Of a stretch of 6,398 bases of DNA, positions 1 to 5,685 are shown piece after piece (position 1 is the first letter of the stretch; the number at the start of each line of letters is the position of its first letter). Origin of the DNA: Nocardia sp. (lineage in GTDB: Bacteria > Actinomycetota > Actinomycetes > Mycobacteriales > Mycobacteriaceae). Both the position numbers and the translations under genes were made by a program. The stretch spans positions 1-6,398 of the forward strand of contig JABFXT010000414.1 in the NCBI GenBank assembly GCA_013361595.1. Reading direction: 5' to 3'. The notes under the pieces were generated by a model. The model saw nothing but the letters and a program-made list of their open reading frames with translations. It was not told where the DNA came from and did no database searches.

Positions 1-731
1 GGCAGCAGTCCCAGTCCGGCGGCCGCCCGGGTGGCCTCGACGTGAACGAAAACATTTGTGGAAGTGACGGATTCGCGCATTCCGGGAACGAATCCAGAGG
101 CCAGATCGAGGTCGTCGACCCGCAACATGGAATCGATGAAGTACACCAGCGGGTATCGGACCAGATCTTCGACCGTCCCGGGGGTGCCGTGTTCCCGAAG
201 GTATTCGCGCGACCCGTAGAGGCCGAGCCGGTAGTCCGCCAGATGGCTGGCCGTGGCCCGGCGCACCTGCGGCTCACCGACGACGATCTCGAGATCGAGC
301 CCGGAGCGCTGTTGCGACGCCCGTCTGGTGATCGCGACGATCTCGACCGCGATATTCGGGTGGTGCCGCCGCACCCGCGCCGCCGCCGGTGCCGCGATAT
401 AGGCGCTGAAGCCGTCGGTGGCCGAGATCCGGACCACGCCCTCCAGTAGCCGGTTTCCGTCGGCGTCGGCCGCGAGCGATTTCACCGCCGCCTCCACGGC
501 CTCGGCCGCGGCCAGCGCCTCCCGCCCCAGATCGGTCAGTTCCCAGCCGCCGGTCATCCGGGTGAGGACCCGGCCGCCCAGGGTCTGTTCCAGTGCCGCG
601 ATCCGCCGCGAGATGGTCGTGTGGTTCATGCCCAGTTCGTCGGCTGCTGTCACGAATCTGCCGGACCGGCCGACAGCCAGGAGGATCAGGAGGTCGTCCG
701 CGCTGGGGCGTCCCGGATGGGCGGCGCTCAT
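1..731 (-). CDS. LysR-type transcriptional regulator, C-terminus cut by window edge
   Basis: This is a LysR-family DNA-binding regulator, probably controlling the divergent ketone-body operon. About 243 residues are visible; the family is usually about 300 residues, so roughly the last 50-60 lie beyond position 1. Residues about 12-70 form the winged helix-turn-helix, with the recognition region GMNHTTISRRIAALE at residues 34-48. The effector-binding domain starts near residue 93 (EGVVRISATDGF). The start is uncertain: in-frame ATG codons occur at 731, 749 and 770 (minus strand), none with a clear Shine-Dalgarno sequence. I chose 731 because it gives the most usual distance to the helix-turn-helix; a leaderless message is possible. 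The gene diverges from the MFS gene across 140 bp, the classic arrangement in which a LysR protein controls both itself and its neighbour. Family assignment is secure; the target and inducer (perhaps 3-hydroxybutyrate or acetoacetate) are inferred from position only. Confidence 0.93.
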   Translation of the reverse strand, partial: MSAAHPGRPSADDLLILLAVGRSGRFVTAADELGMNHTTISRRIAALEQTLGGRVLTRMTGGWELTDLGREALAAAEAVEAAVKSLAADADGNRLLEGVVRISATDGFSAYIAAPAAARVRRHHPNIAVEIVAITRRASQQRSGLDLEIVVGEPQVRRATASHLADYRLGLYGSREYLREHGTPGTVEDLVRYPLVYFIDSMLRVDDLDLASGFVPGMRESVTSTNVFVHVEATRAAAGLGLL

Positions 732-769
732 ATCTGCATATTTGCACATCGGCGCTGCACAAGTGGTCA

Positions 770-798
770 TTGCGGCGCCCAACTTCTGCACGAATACT
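770..798 (+). promoter_or_regulatory. Tentative promoter of the ketone-body operon
   Basis: A TTGCGG hexamer (770-775) and an AATACT hexamer (793-798) are separated by 17 bases. They match the sigma-70-like consensus at three and four of six positions respectively. If real, transcription would start near 805 and give a leader of about 67 bases. The -10 element would overlap the left arm of the putative LysR operator, so binding there could block RNA polymerase. The match is weak and other promoters are possible. Confidence 0.25.
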
Positions 799-815
799 CG
801 GGAAAGCCGAATATT
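793..815. promoter_or_regulatory. Probable LysR operator (inverted repeat with T-N11-A core)
   Basis: Left arm AATACTCGG (793-801), 5-base spacer GAAAG, right arm CCGAATATT (807-815). Eight of nine arm positions are complementary. The T at 798 and the A at 810 are separated by 11 bases and are symmetric about base 804, which matches the T-N11-A box typical of LysR-family sites. Its centre lies 73 bp upstream of the chosen LysR start and 68 bp upstream of the MFS start, so it suits control of both directions. The dyad is seen directly; binding by the neighbouring LysR protein is inferred. Confidence 0.65.
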
Positions 816-818
816 GTG

Positions 819-851
819 GGGGCCGTCACATCGAGTCCGATGTGTGGCCCC
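819..851 (+). promoter_or_regulatory. Long stem-loop upstream of the operon's ribosome binding site
   Basis: An inner perfect 7-bp stem, CACATCG (827-833) with CGATGTG (838-844), closes a 4-base loop AGTC. An outer 6-bp stem, GGGGCC (819-824) with GGCCCC (846-851), continues it across a small internal loop (GT on the left, T on the right), giving 13 base pairs in total. It ends 9 bases before the GGAG of the MFS gene's ribosome binding site and has no following T-run, so it is not a standard terminator. It could be a second protein-binding dyad or a structured mRNA leader. Its centre lies 31.5 bp, about three helical turns, from the centre of the operator at 793-815. Confidence 0.55.
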
Positions 852-858
852 GGGCACG

Positions 859-864
859 AAGGAG
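859..864 (+). promoter_or_regulatory. Ribosome binding site fixing the MFS start
   Basis: AAGGAG ends 7 bases before the ATG at 872. This is the only strong Shine-Dalgarno match ahead of the reading frame and rules out the far upstream in-frame ATG at 593, which would lie inside the LysR gene. Confidence 0.85.
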
Positions 865-871
865 TAGTGCG

Positions 872-2272
872 ATGAGGGAGCACAGCGCCGGATCCGTTCC
901 GGCCGTACCGGCGGACACCGATCCCGGTGGAACAACCCGGGGCCTGCGACGCGTGGTGGCCGCCTCGATGGCGGGCACCGTCGTGGAATGGTACGAGTTC
1001 TTCCTCTACGGCACCGCCGCCACACTGGTGTTCAGCAAGGTGTTCTTCGCCGCGGGGACCAGCGATCTCGACGCCATCCTCGCCGCGTTCGTCACGTACG
1101 CGGTCGGTTTCGCGGCCCGCCCGCTGGGAGGCATCGTATTCGGCCACTACGGCGACAAATACGGCCGCAAGAAACTCCTGCAGTTCAGTCTCGTGCTGGT
1201 GGGCGCCGCGACTTTCCTGATGGGCTGCCTGCCGACCTTCGGCCAGATCGGCTACTGGGCACCGGCCCTGCTGGTGGCACTGCGTTTCATCCAGGGTTTC
1301 GCGGTGGGTGGCGAATGGGGTGGCGCGGTGCTGCTCGTCGCCGAACACAGCCCGAGCCGCAGTCGCGGTTTCTGGGCGAGCTGGCCGCAGGCGGGGGTGC
1401 CCGCGGGCAATCTGCTCGCCACGGTGGTCCTGCTGGTGCTCACTTCGACGCTGTCCGACGAGGCGTTCCTCGGCTGGGGCTGGCGGGTCGCGTTCTGGCT
1501 GTCGGCGGTGGTGGTACTGGTCGGCTACTACATCCGCACCAAGATCACCGACGCGCCCATCTTCGTCGCCGCGCAGCGGGAAGCCGAAGAAATGAAAGCC
1601 ACCTCGCTCAGCGTGGTGGAGGTGCTGCGCCGGTATCCGCGCGGCGTACTCACCGCCATGGGACTGCGCTTCGGCGAGAACATCATGTACTACCTGGTGG
1701 TCACCTTCACCATCACCTATCTGAAGGTCGAAGTGCACGCCGATACCACCGAGATCCTCTGGTGGCTGCTCGCCGCGCACGCCGTGCACTTCGTGGCGAT
1801 CCCGCTGGTGGGCAACCTGTCCGATCGGTTCGGCCGCCGGCCGGTCTATCTGGTCGGGGCGCTGACCGCCGGCACCTGGGGTTTCTTCGCCTTCCCGATG
1901 ATGGACAGCGGTAACAACGCGATCATCCTCTCCGCCATCGTCATCGGACTCGTCTTCCATGCCTTCATGTACGCCGGGCAGCCCGCGATCATGGCCGAGA
2001 TGTTCCCGACCCGGATGCGTTATTCCGGTGTGTCCCTCGGCTATCAGGTGACATCGATCGTGGCCGGATCGCTCGCGCCGATCATCGCCGTCCGCCTGCT
2101 CGACACCTACGGGTCCGCGGTACCGCTCGCCTGGTATCTGGCCGGCGCGGCGGCGGTCAGCGCGGTCGCGGTACTCGCCGCCCGCGAAACGAAAGGGCTT
2201 GCCCTGGAGAGTATCGACCGTGCCGACGCCGCGAACCGCACCGGCCGCCCCGGCGAGGTGCTCGCCCGATGA
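872..2272 (+). CDS. MFS transporter, metabolite:H+ symporter (MHS) family; likely 3-hydroxybutyrate/acetoacetate uptake
   Basis: A 466-residue inner-membrane permease, probably a proton symporter for a small carboxylate. Length and motifs fit the MHS family (ShiA, KgtP and ProP relatives). TM1 carries VVEWYEFFLYG (residues 37-47). The loop between TM2 and TM3 holds the MFS signature GHYGDKYGRKK (91-101), echoed in the second half by LSDRFGRR (316-323). TM4 begins with RFIQGFAVGGEWGG (138-151), GWGWRVAFW (201-209) precedes TM6, and AEMFPTRMRYSGVSLGYQ (375-392) and ETKG (439-442) are further family signatures. Hydrophobic stretches fit 12 helices with a charged central loop around 227-258. The usual Asp of the TM1 EWYDF motif is Glu42 here. 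It is the first gene of the operon, and its TGA overlaps the next ATG. Family is certain; the substrate is inferred only from the two downstream enzymes, since MHS proteins carry many different acids. Confidence 0.93.
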   Translation: MREHSAGSVPAVPADTDPGGTTRGLRRVVAASMAGTVVEWYEFFLYGTAATLVFSKVFFAAGTSDLDAILAAFVTYAVGFAARPLGGIVFGHYGDKYGRKKLLQFSLVLVGAATFLMGCLPTFGQIGYWAPALLVALRFIQGFAVGGEWGGAVLLVAEHSPSRSRGFWASWPQAGVPAGNLLATVVLLVLTSTLSDEAFLGWGWRVAFWLSAVVVLVGYYIRTKITDAPIFVAAQREAEEMKATSLSVVEVLRRYPRGVLTAMGLRFGENIMYYLVVTFTITYLKVEVHADTTEILWWLLAAHAVHFVAIPLVGNLSDRFGRRPVYLVGALTAGTWGFFAFPMMDSGNNAIILSAIVIGLVFHAFMYAGQPAIMAEMFPTRMRYSGVSLGYQVTSIVAGSLAPIIAVRLLDTYGSAVPLAWYLAGAAAVSAVAVLAARETKGLALESIDRADAANRTGRPGEVLAR

Positions 2273-3015
2273 GCGAGCTGACGGGACGCAGCGCCCTGGT
2301 CACCGGCGGCGCGAGCGGTATCGGCGCGGCGTGCGCCCGGACGCTCGCGGCCCGGGGCGCCACAGTCACGGTGGCCGATGTGGACGCGGCCGGCGCCGCC
2401 GCGGTGGCCCGGGAGATCGGCGGCGACTCGTGGGCGGTGGACCTGCTCGATGTCGCGGCACTGGAGGATCTCGAACTCGGCACCGACATCCTGGTGAACA
2501 ATGCCGGAGTACAGCACATCGCTCCGATCGAGCAGTTCGCGCCGCGACGGTTCCGCGAACTGCAGACACTGATGGTGGAGGCACCGTTCCTCCTGGTACG
2601 GGCGGCGCTGCCGCATATGTACCGGCAGGGCTGGGGACGGATCGTCAACGTCTCCTCGGTGCACGGTCTGCGCGCCTCCGCGTACAAGGTCGCCTATGTG
2701 ACGGCCAAGCACGGGCTGGAGGGACTGTCGAAGGTGACCGCGCTCGAGGGCGGCCCGCACGGCGTGACGAGCAACTGCGTGAACCCCGGTTATGTGCGCA
2801 CGCCGCTGGTCGACGAGCAGATCGCGGATCAGGCAGCCGCGCACGGGGTACCCGAGCAGGAGGTGCTGGCGAAGGTCCTGCTCACCGAGAGCGCGATCAG
2901 ACGTCTCGTCGAACCGGACGAGGTCGCCGGCCTGGTGAGCTGGCTCGCATCCCCCGAGGCCGCGATGGTCACCGGTGCGGCCTACACGATGGACGGCGGG
3001 TGGAGCGCGCGATGA
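2269..3015 (+). CDS. bdhA: SDR-family D-3-hydroxybutyrate dehydrogenase
   Basis: This 248-residue cytoplasmic short-chain dehydrogenase should oxidise (R)-3-hydroxybutyrate to acetoacetate with NAD+. The Rossmann glycine motif is TGGASGIG (12-19), Asp37 at the end of the second strand favours NAD+ over NADP+, and NNAG is at 77-80. Ser130, Tyr143 and Lys147 are the catalytic residues (YxxxK). Fold-level identity is backed by residues matching the substrate pocket of characterised bacterial 3-hydroxybutyrate dehydrogenases, as I recall them: Gln82 (in NAGVQH), His132 (in SSVHGL), Lys140, Gln184 and the C-terminal DGGW tryptophan. Two differences stand out: Tyr175 where the Pseudomonas enzymes have Trp, and Met102 where the usual SDR tetrad has Asn. 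The ATG overlaps the MFS stop by 4 bases; GAGGTG at 2255-2260 can serve as ribosome binding site. Another small hydroxy acid remains possible, but the following acetoacetyl-CoA synthetase strongly supports 3-hydroxybutyrate. Confidence 0.88.
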   Translation: MSELTGRSALVTGGASGIGAACARTLAARGATVTVADVDAAGAAAVAREIGGDSWAVDLLDVAALEDLELGTDILVNNAGVQHIAPIEQFAPRRFRELQTLMVEAPFLLVRAALPHMYRQGWGRIVNVSSVHGLRASAYKVAYVTAKHGLEGLSKVTALEGGPHGVTSNCVNPGYVRTPLVDEQIADQAAAHGVPEQEVLAKVLLTESAIRRLVEPDEVAGLVSWLASPEAAMVTGAAYTMDGGWSAR

Positions 3016-5024
3016 GGGCGCGTTCCACCCGTTCGGGCGGTTCCCGAGCGCTGGTCAACTGCGGTCCGACAGAGCCGATGTACCCACAATGGGTACCGAC
3101 CGAGCAGGATGTCGCCGATGCCAGGATCACCGATTTCGCCGAGTTCGTCGCCGAACGCACCGGCATCCGGGCCGCCGGCTATCACGAGCTGTGGCAGTGG
3201 TCGGTCGAGGACCTCGCCGGGTTCTGGCACGCACTGTGGGACTACTTCGCCCTCGGCGAGGTCGCGGGGGCGGTACTGACGCGGCCGGAGATGCCGGGCG
3301 CGATCTGGTTTCCCGGCACCCGGATCAACTATGTCGATCAGGTCGTCCGCCGGACGCGTACCGATCGGCCCGCGATCAGAGCCGTCGGCGAAGACGGCGC
3401 GATCCACGATATCTCCTGGACGGAACTGATCGGCCGGGCAGCTGCCCTGGCCCGGACATTGCGCTCCCTCGGCGTCCGATGCGGAGACCGGGTGGCGGGC
3501 TATCTACCCGATATCCCGGAAGCGGTGGTCGCATTCCTGGCCACCGCGAGTATCGGCGCGATCTGGAGTGCGTGCGGGCAGGACTATTCGGCGAAGGCCG
3601 CACTGGACCGGCTCGGACAGCTCGAACCCGCCGTTCTGATCACCGCCGACGGCTACCGCTTCGGCGGCCGGGCGCACGACAAACGCGACGATATCGCCGC
3701 ATTGCGCGCGGGTCTCGACTCGCTCCGGGCGACCGTCGCGATAGCACGACTCGGGCTCGAGGTACCGGATGCGATGCGATGGGACGACGCGGCCCGCGCC
3801 GGTGCCGATCCACCGGTGCTCACCACCGAACCGGTGGAGTTCGACCACCCGTTGTGGGTCGTGTTCTCCTCCGGGAGCACCGGACTGCCCAAGGGTATCG
3901 TGCACGGACACGGCGGAGTGGTGCTCGAGCACCTCAAAGCCGTTGCCCTGCAGTTCGATATCGGCCCGGAGGATACGTTCTTCTGGTACACCAGCCCCAG
4001 CTGGATGATGTGGAACTTCAAGGTCGCGGGCCTGCTGGCCGGGGCGACCGTCGTCACCTACGAGGGCAGCCCCACCGCACCGGCCCCGGACGCACTCTGG
4101 CGTATCGCCGCCGAGGTGGGCGCCACTGTCCTGGGAATCAGCCCCGGCTACGTAATCGCCTGCGCCACAGCCGGATGCGTACCCCGCGCCGAGCACGATC
4201 TGTCCGCGCTGCGCACCGTCGGGGTCACCGGTTCCGCGCTACCGGCCGCCTCGGCGCGGTGGCTGGGCGAGCACAGCGGTGAGCACGTCCAGGTCTGCTC
4301 GATCAGTGGCGGTACCGATGTGGTGTCGGCGTTCGCCGGTGGTGTGCGGACGGTTCCGGTCCGGCCGGGCGAACTGTCGGCGCCCTACCTGGGTGTCGCA
4401 CTCGATGTCTACGATGCCGCCGGACAACCCGTCCACGGCGGGGTGGGTGAGCTGGTGATCACCGCACCGATGCCGTCGATGCCGCTCCGATTCTGGCGCG
4501 ACGAGAACGGGAAGCGCTATCGCGAAGCGTATTTCGATATGTATCCCGGAGTCTGGCGGCACGGTGACTGGATCACCCGCACCGATCGGCACAGCGTGAT
4601 CGTGCACGGCCGCTCGGATTCCACGCTCAACCGGCACGGAATCCGGATGGGCAGTGCCGATATCCATCAGTGCGTGGAACAGTTGCCCGAGATCGCCGAG
4701 GCGCTCGTGATCGGTGTCGAACAACCCGACGGTGGATACTGGATGCCGTTGTTCGTGGTTCTCGCACCCGGTCTCGAACTCACCGCCGAGCTGAAGGCGC
4801 TCATCGCCGCCACCATCCGCACCGAGGTATCACCCCGCCACGTCCCCGACGAGGTGATCCCGGCCCCCGGTATCCCGCACACCCGCACCGGCAAGAAGCT
4901 GGAAGTACCGATCAAACGGCTGTTCCAGGGCGCCGACCCGGCTCAGGTCGTCGACCGTAGCGCCGTGGACGATCCGGATCTGCTCGACTGGTACAGCACG
5001 GTCCGCCCGGCCGCGAACGGCTGA
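3012..5024 (+). CDS. aacS: Acetoacetyl-CoA synthetase (acetoacetate-CoA ligase)
   Basis: A 670-residue cytoplasmic adenylate-forming enzyme that activates acetoacetate to acetoacetyl-CoA using ATP and CoA, via an acyl-adenylate. Length is normal for the family (about 650-670) and larger than most acyl-CoA ligases. The N-terminal cap common to acetyl- and acetoacetyl-CoA synthetases precedes the adenylation core. The ATP-binding loop is SSGSTGLPKG (286-295), followed by ISGGTD (431-436), the HGDW aspartate motif (517-520), the hinge region GRSDSTLNRHGIRMG (533-547), and the C-terminal RTGKKLE, whose Lys628 is the predicted catalytic lysine and a possible acetylation site. The start at 3012 overlaps the dehydrogenase stop by 4 bases, with GGTGGAG at 2999-3005 as ribosome binding site. 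An in-frame ATG at 3078 (Met23) would remove an Arg-rich N-terminal segment and cannot be excluded. It is the last operon gene and uses the acetoacetate made by the preceding enzyme. Confidence 0.93.
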   Translation: MRARSTRSGGSRALVNCGPTEPMYPQWVPTEQDVADARITDFAEFVAERTGIRAAGYHELWQWSVEDLAGFWHALWDYFALGEVAGAVLTRPEMPGAIWFPGTRINYVDQVVRRTRTDRPAIRAVGEDGAIHDISWTELIGRAAALARTLRSLGVRCGDRVAGYLPDIPEAVVAFLATASIGAIWSACGQDYSAKAALDRLGQLEPAVLITADGYRFGGRAHDKRDDIAALRAGLDSLRATVAIARLGLEVPDAMRWDDAARAGADPPVLTTEPVEFDHPLWVVFSSGSTGLPKGIVHGHGGVVLEHLKAVALQFDIGPEDTFFWYTSPSWMMWNFKVAGLLAGATVVTYEGSPTAPAPDALWRIAAEVGATVLGISPGYVIACATAGCVPRAEHDLSALRTVGVTGSALPAASARWLGEHSGEHVQVCSISGGTDVVSAFAGGVRTVPVRPGELSAPYLGVALDVYDAAGQPVHGGVGELVITAPMPSMPLRFWRDENGKRYREAYFDMYPGVWRHGDWITRTDRHSVIVHGRSDSTLNRHGIRMGSADIHQCVEQLPEIAEALVIGVEQPDGGYWMPLFVVLAPGLELTAELKALIAATIRTEVSPRHVPDEVIPAPGIPHTRTGKKLEVPIKRLFQGADPAQVVDRSAVDDPDLLDWYSTVRPAANG

Positions 5025-5035
5025 CTCTCCGCGCC

Positions 5036-5050
5036 CGACCGACCCGGTCG
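5036..5050 (+). terminator. Possible small terminator hairpin after the operon
   Basis: CGACCG (5036-5041) pairs with CGGTCG (5045-5050) around a 3-base loop, starting 12 bases after the synthetase stop codon. The following sequence has a short pyrimidine-rich run (GCTTTCTCCTC) rather than a true T-tract. Competing pairing exists between GCGCCCG (5031-5037) and CGGGCGC (5071-5077). Confidence 0.4.
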
Positions 5051-5106
5051 CGTCCGCTTTCTCCTCGACCCGGGCGCTAACCGGAAGGGACCCCGCGAGG
5101 GCCACC

Positions 5107-5145
5107 GACCGCCGCCCCTGGTCAGTGCCCCGGGGCGGGGCGGTC
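5107..5145. terminator. GC-rich hairpin between convergent genes, probable bidirectional terminator
   Basis: GACCGCC (5107-5113) pairs with GGCGGTC (5139-5145). After a 2-base bulge, GCCCC (5114-5118) pairs with GGGGC (5132-5136), making 12 base pairs around a 13-base loop. An outer GGGACC/GGTCCC pairing (5087-5092 with 5142-5147) competes with part of it, and the loop side holds a perfect palindrome GCCCCGGGGC (5127-5136). It lies between the convergent synthetase and SnoaL-like genes, where a shared terminator is expected. No strong T-tract follows on either strand, which is common in high-GC actinomycetes. Confidence 0.5.
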
Positions 5146-5219
5146 CCCAGCCGTTCCTATCGTTTCTCGAGTTCTCGCGCGGGCGTCCGGGCTGTCGAGC
5201 GGCAACTTCGCGAACCCGG

Positions 5220-5585
5220 TCACCCCGCGGGCGGGACGAACTCGGGCTGATCGAGCAGGCGCAGCCAGCTTCCGTCGGGCTGCCGCCGGACGACCTGAGC
5301 CCGGGCGCCCGTCCCATCTTTCGGTGGCGTCGAGGTGAGCGCGATATCACCGCTGATCAGCGTCGGAAGGGGCGATTCCGGCTCGAACCGGGGGCCGCCG
5401 GCCAAAACCTTCGCCCACAGTTCGCGGATCGCCGCCCGGCCCACGGTCCGGCTCCCGGGTGGATAGGCCAGTACGGCGTCTTCTTCGTACAGTTCGGCGA
5501 CCCCGGCCGCGTCGCCCGCGTTGGATCGTTCGACGAAGAAGCGGGTGAGATCTTCGGGGCGCATGGCCTTCTCGTATTCCGACAC
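5220..5585 (-). CDS. SnoaL-like / NTF2-like fold small protein
   Basis: A 121-residue cytoplasmic protein of the NTF2-like (SnoaL, DUF4440, ketosteroid-isomerase-related) superfamily, which has a cone-shaped alpha+beta barrel with a ligand pocket. The order of elements fits: an N-terminal helix LTRFFVERSNAGDAAGVAELY (residues 13-33), then EEDAVLAYPPGSRTVGRAAIRELWAKVL (34-61), the usual 'decaying potential plus re-entry helix' pattern, and a final strand pair QVVRRQPDGSWLRLLDQPEF (97-116). Length is typical of the family. The GTG start at 5585 is chosen because a perfect AGGAGG sits 5 bases upstream; the longer ATG start at 5651 would run through that site and give an unconvincing N-terminus. 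The gene is divergent from the second LysR gene and may be its target. The superfamily covers isomerases, hydrolases, cyclases and ligand-binding proteins, so no reaction can be assigned. Confidence 0.85.
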   Translation of the reverse strand: MSEYEKAMRPEDLTRFFVERSNAGDAAGVAELYEEDAVLAYPPGSRTVGRAAIRELWAKVLAGGPRFEPESPLPTLISGDIALTSTPPKDGTGARAQVVRRQPDGSWLRLLDQPEFVPPAG

Positions 5586-5590
5586 GGTGT

Positions 5591-5596
5591 CCTCCT
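5591..5596 (-). promoter_or_regulatory. Perfect AGGAGG ribosome binding site of the SnoaL-like gene
   Basis: On the minus strand AGGAGG lies 5 bases before the GTG at 5585 and decides that start. A second AGGAGG copy lies 24 bases further upstream (5615-5620) with no start codon at a suitable distance. Confidence 0.8.
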
Positions 5597-5660
5597 GATC
5601 GTGCTGCCTGTGTACCTCCTCAGCCTGCGCGGGCGGAAACCAGAAGTCCAACAGCTAGCT

Positions 5661-5680
5661 CTGATAGAAAGTATGATCAG
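5661..5680. promoter_or_regulatory. Candidate LysR operator in the right-hand divergent region
   Basis: CTGAT (5661-5665) and ATCAG (5676-5680) form a perfect inverted repeat with a 10-base, AT-richer spacer. It sits between the divergent SnoaL-like and LysR genes and overlaps the candidate LysR -10 element at 5672-5677, which suits autoregulation. The arms are short, and the spacing is T-N10-A rather than the canonical T-N11-A. Confidence 0.45.
5672..5677 (+). promoter_or_regulatory. Candidate -10 element for the right-hand LysR gene
   Basis: TATGAT matches the TATAAT consensus at five of six positions and ends 8 bases before the GTG start codon at 5686. Transcription would therefore begin at or just before the start codon, giving a leaderless message. 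The best -35 candidate (CCAACA, 5648-5653, 18-base spacing) is poor. Confidence 0.4.
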
Positions 5681-5685
5681 GACTT

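Larger units (their letters stand above)
5025..5219. other. Convergent intergenic region
   Basis: This 195-base stretch holds no credible gene. It contains the two hairpins described separately, a TTCGCGAA palindrome (5207-5214) close to the SnoaL-like stop codon, and otherwise unremarkable GC-rich sequence. Confidence 0.7.

Noticed and set aside
743..761. Direct repeat TGCACA at 743-748 and 756-761 near the left LysR start
   Set aside because: It is only six bases with 13-base spacing. It could be chance and overlaps the alternative LysR start codons, so I do not call it a site.
274..762. Minus-strand frame of 162 residues at the left, in another frame from the LysR gene
   Set aside because: It is an Arg/Gly-rich translation with no domain, and it overlaps the real LysR frame on the same strand.
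593..871. Longer MFS protein starting at ATG 593
   Set aside because: It would overlap the divergent LysR coding sequence and the control region. The strong AAGGAG before the ATG at 872 gives the normal family N-terminus.
767..1960. Long minus-strand open frame opposite the MFS gene
   Set aside because: Its translation is rich in His, Arg, Gly and Glu with no family pattern. It is the antisense shadow of a clear MFS gene in high-GC DNA.
2107..2844. Minus-strand frame opposite the dehydrogenase gene
   Set aside because: It is an antisense shadow of the SDR gene, with His/Arg-rich composition and no recognisable motif.
2199..3011. Upstream extension of the synthetase reading frame through the whole dehydrogenase gene, suggesting a 941-residue fusion
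   Set aside because: The extra part is low-complexity Arg/Gly-rich sequence in a shifted frame of the well-supported SDR gene. The overlapping ATG at 3012 with a ribosome binding site explains the start.
5586..5651. Longer SnoaL-like protein from ATG 5651
   Set aside because: The extension covers the AGGAGG site of the GTG start and adds residues with no family similarity.
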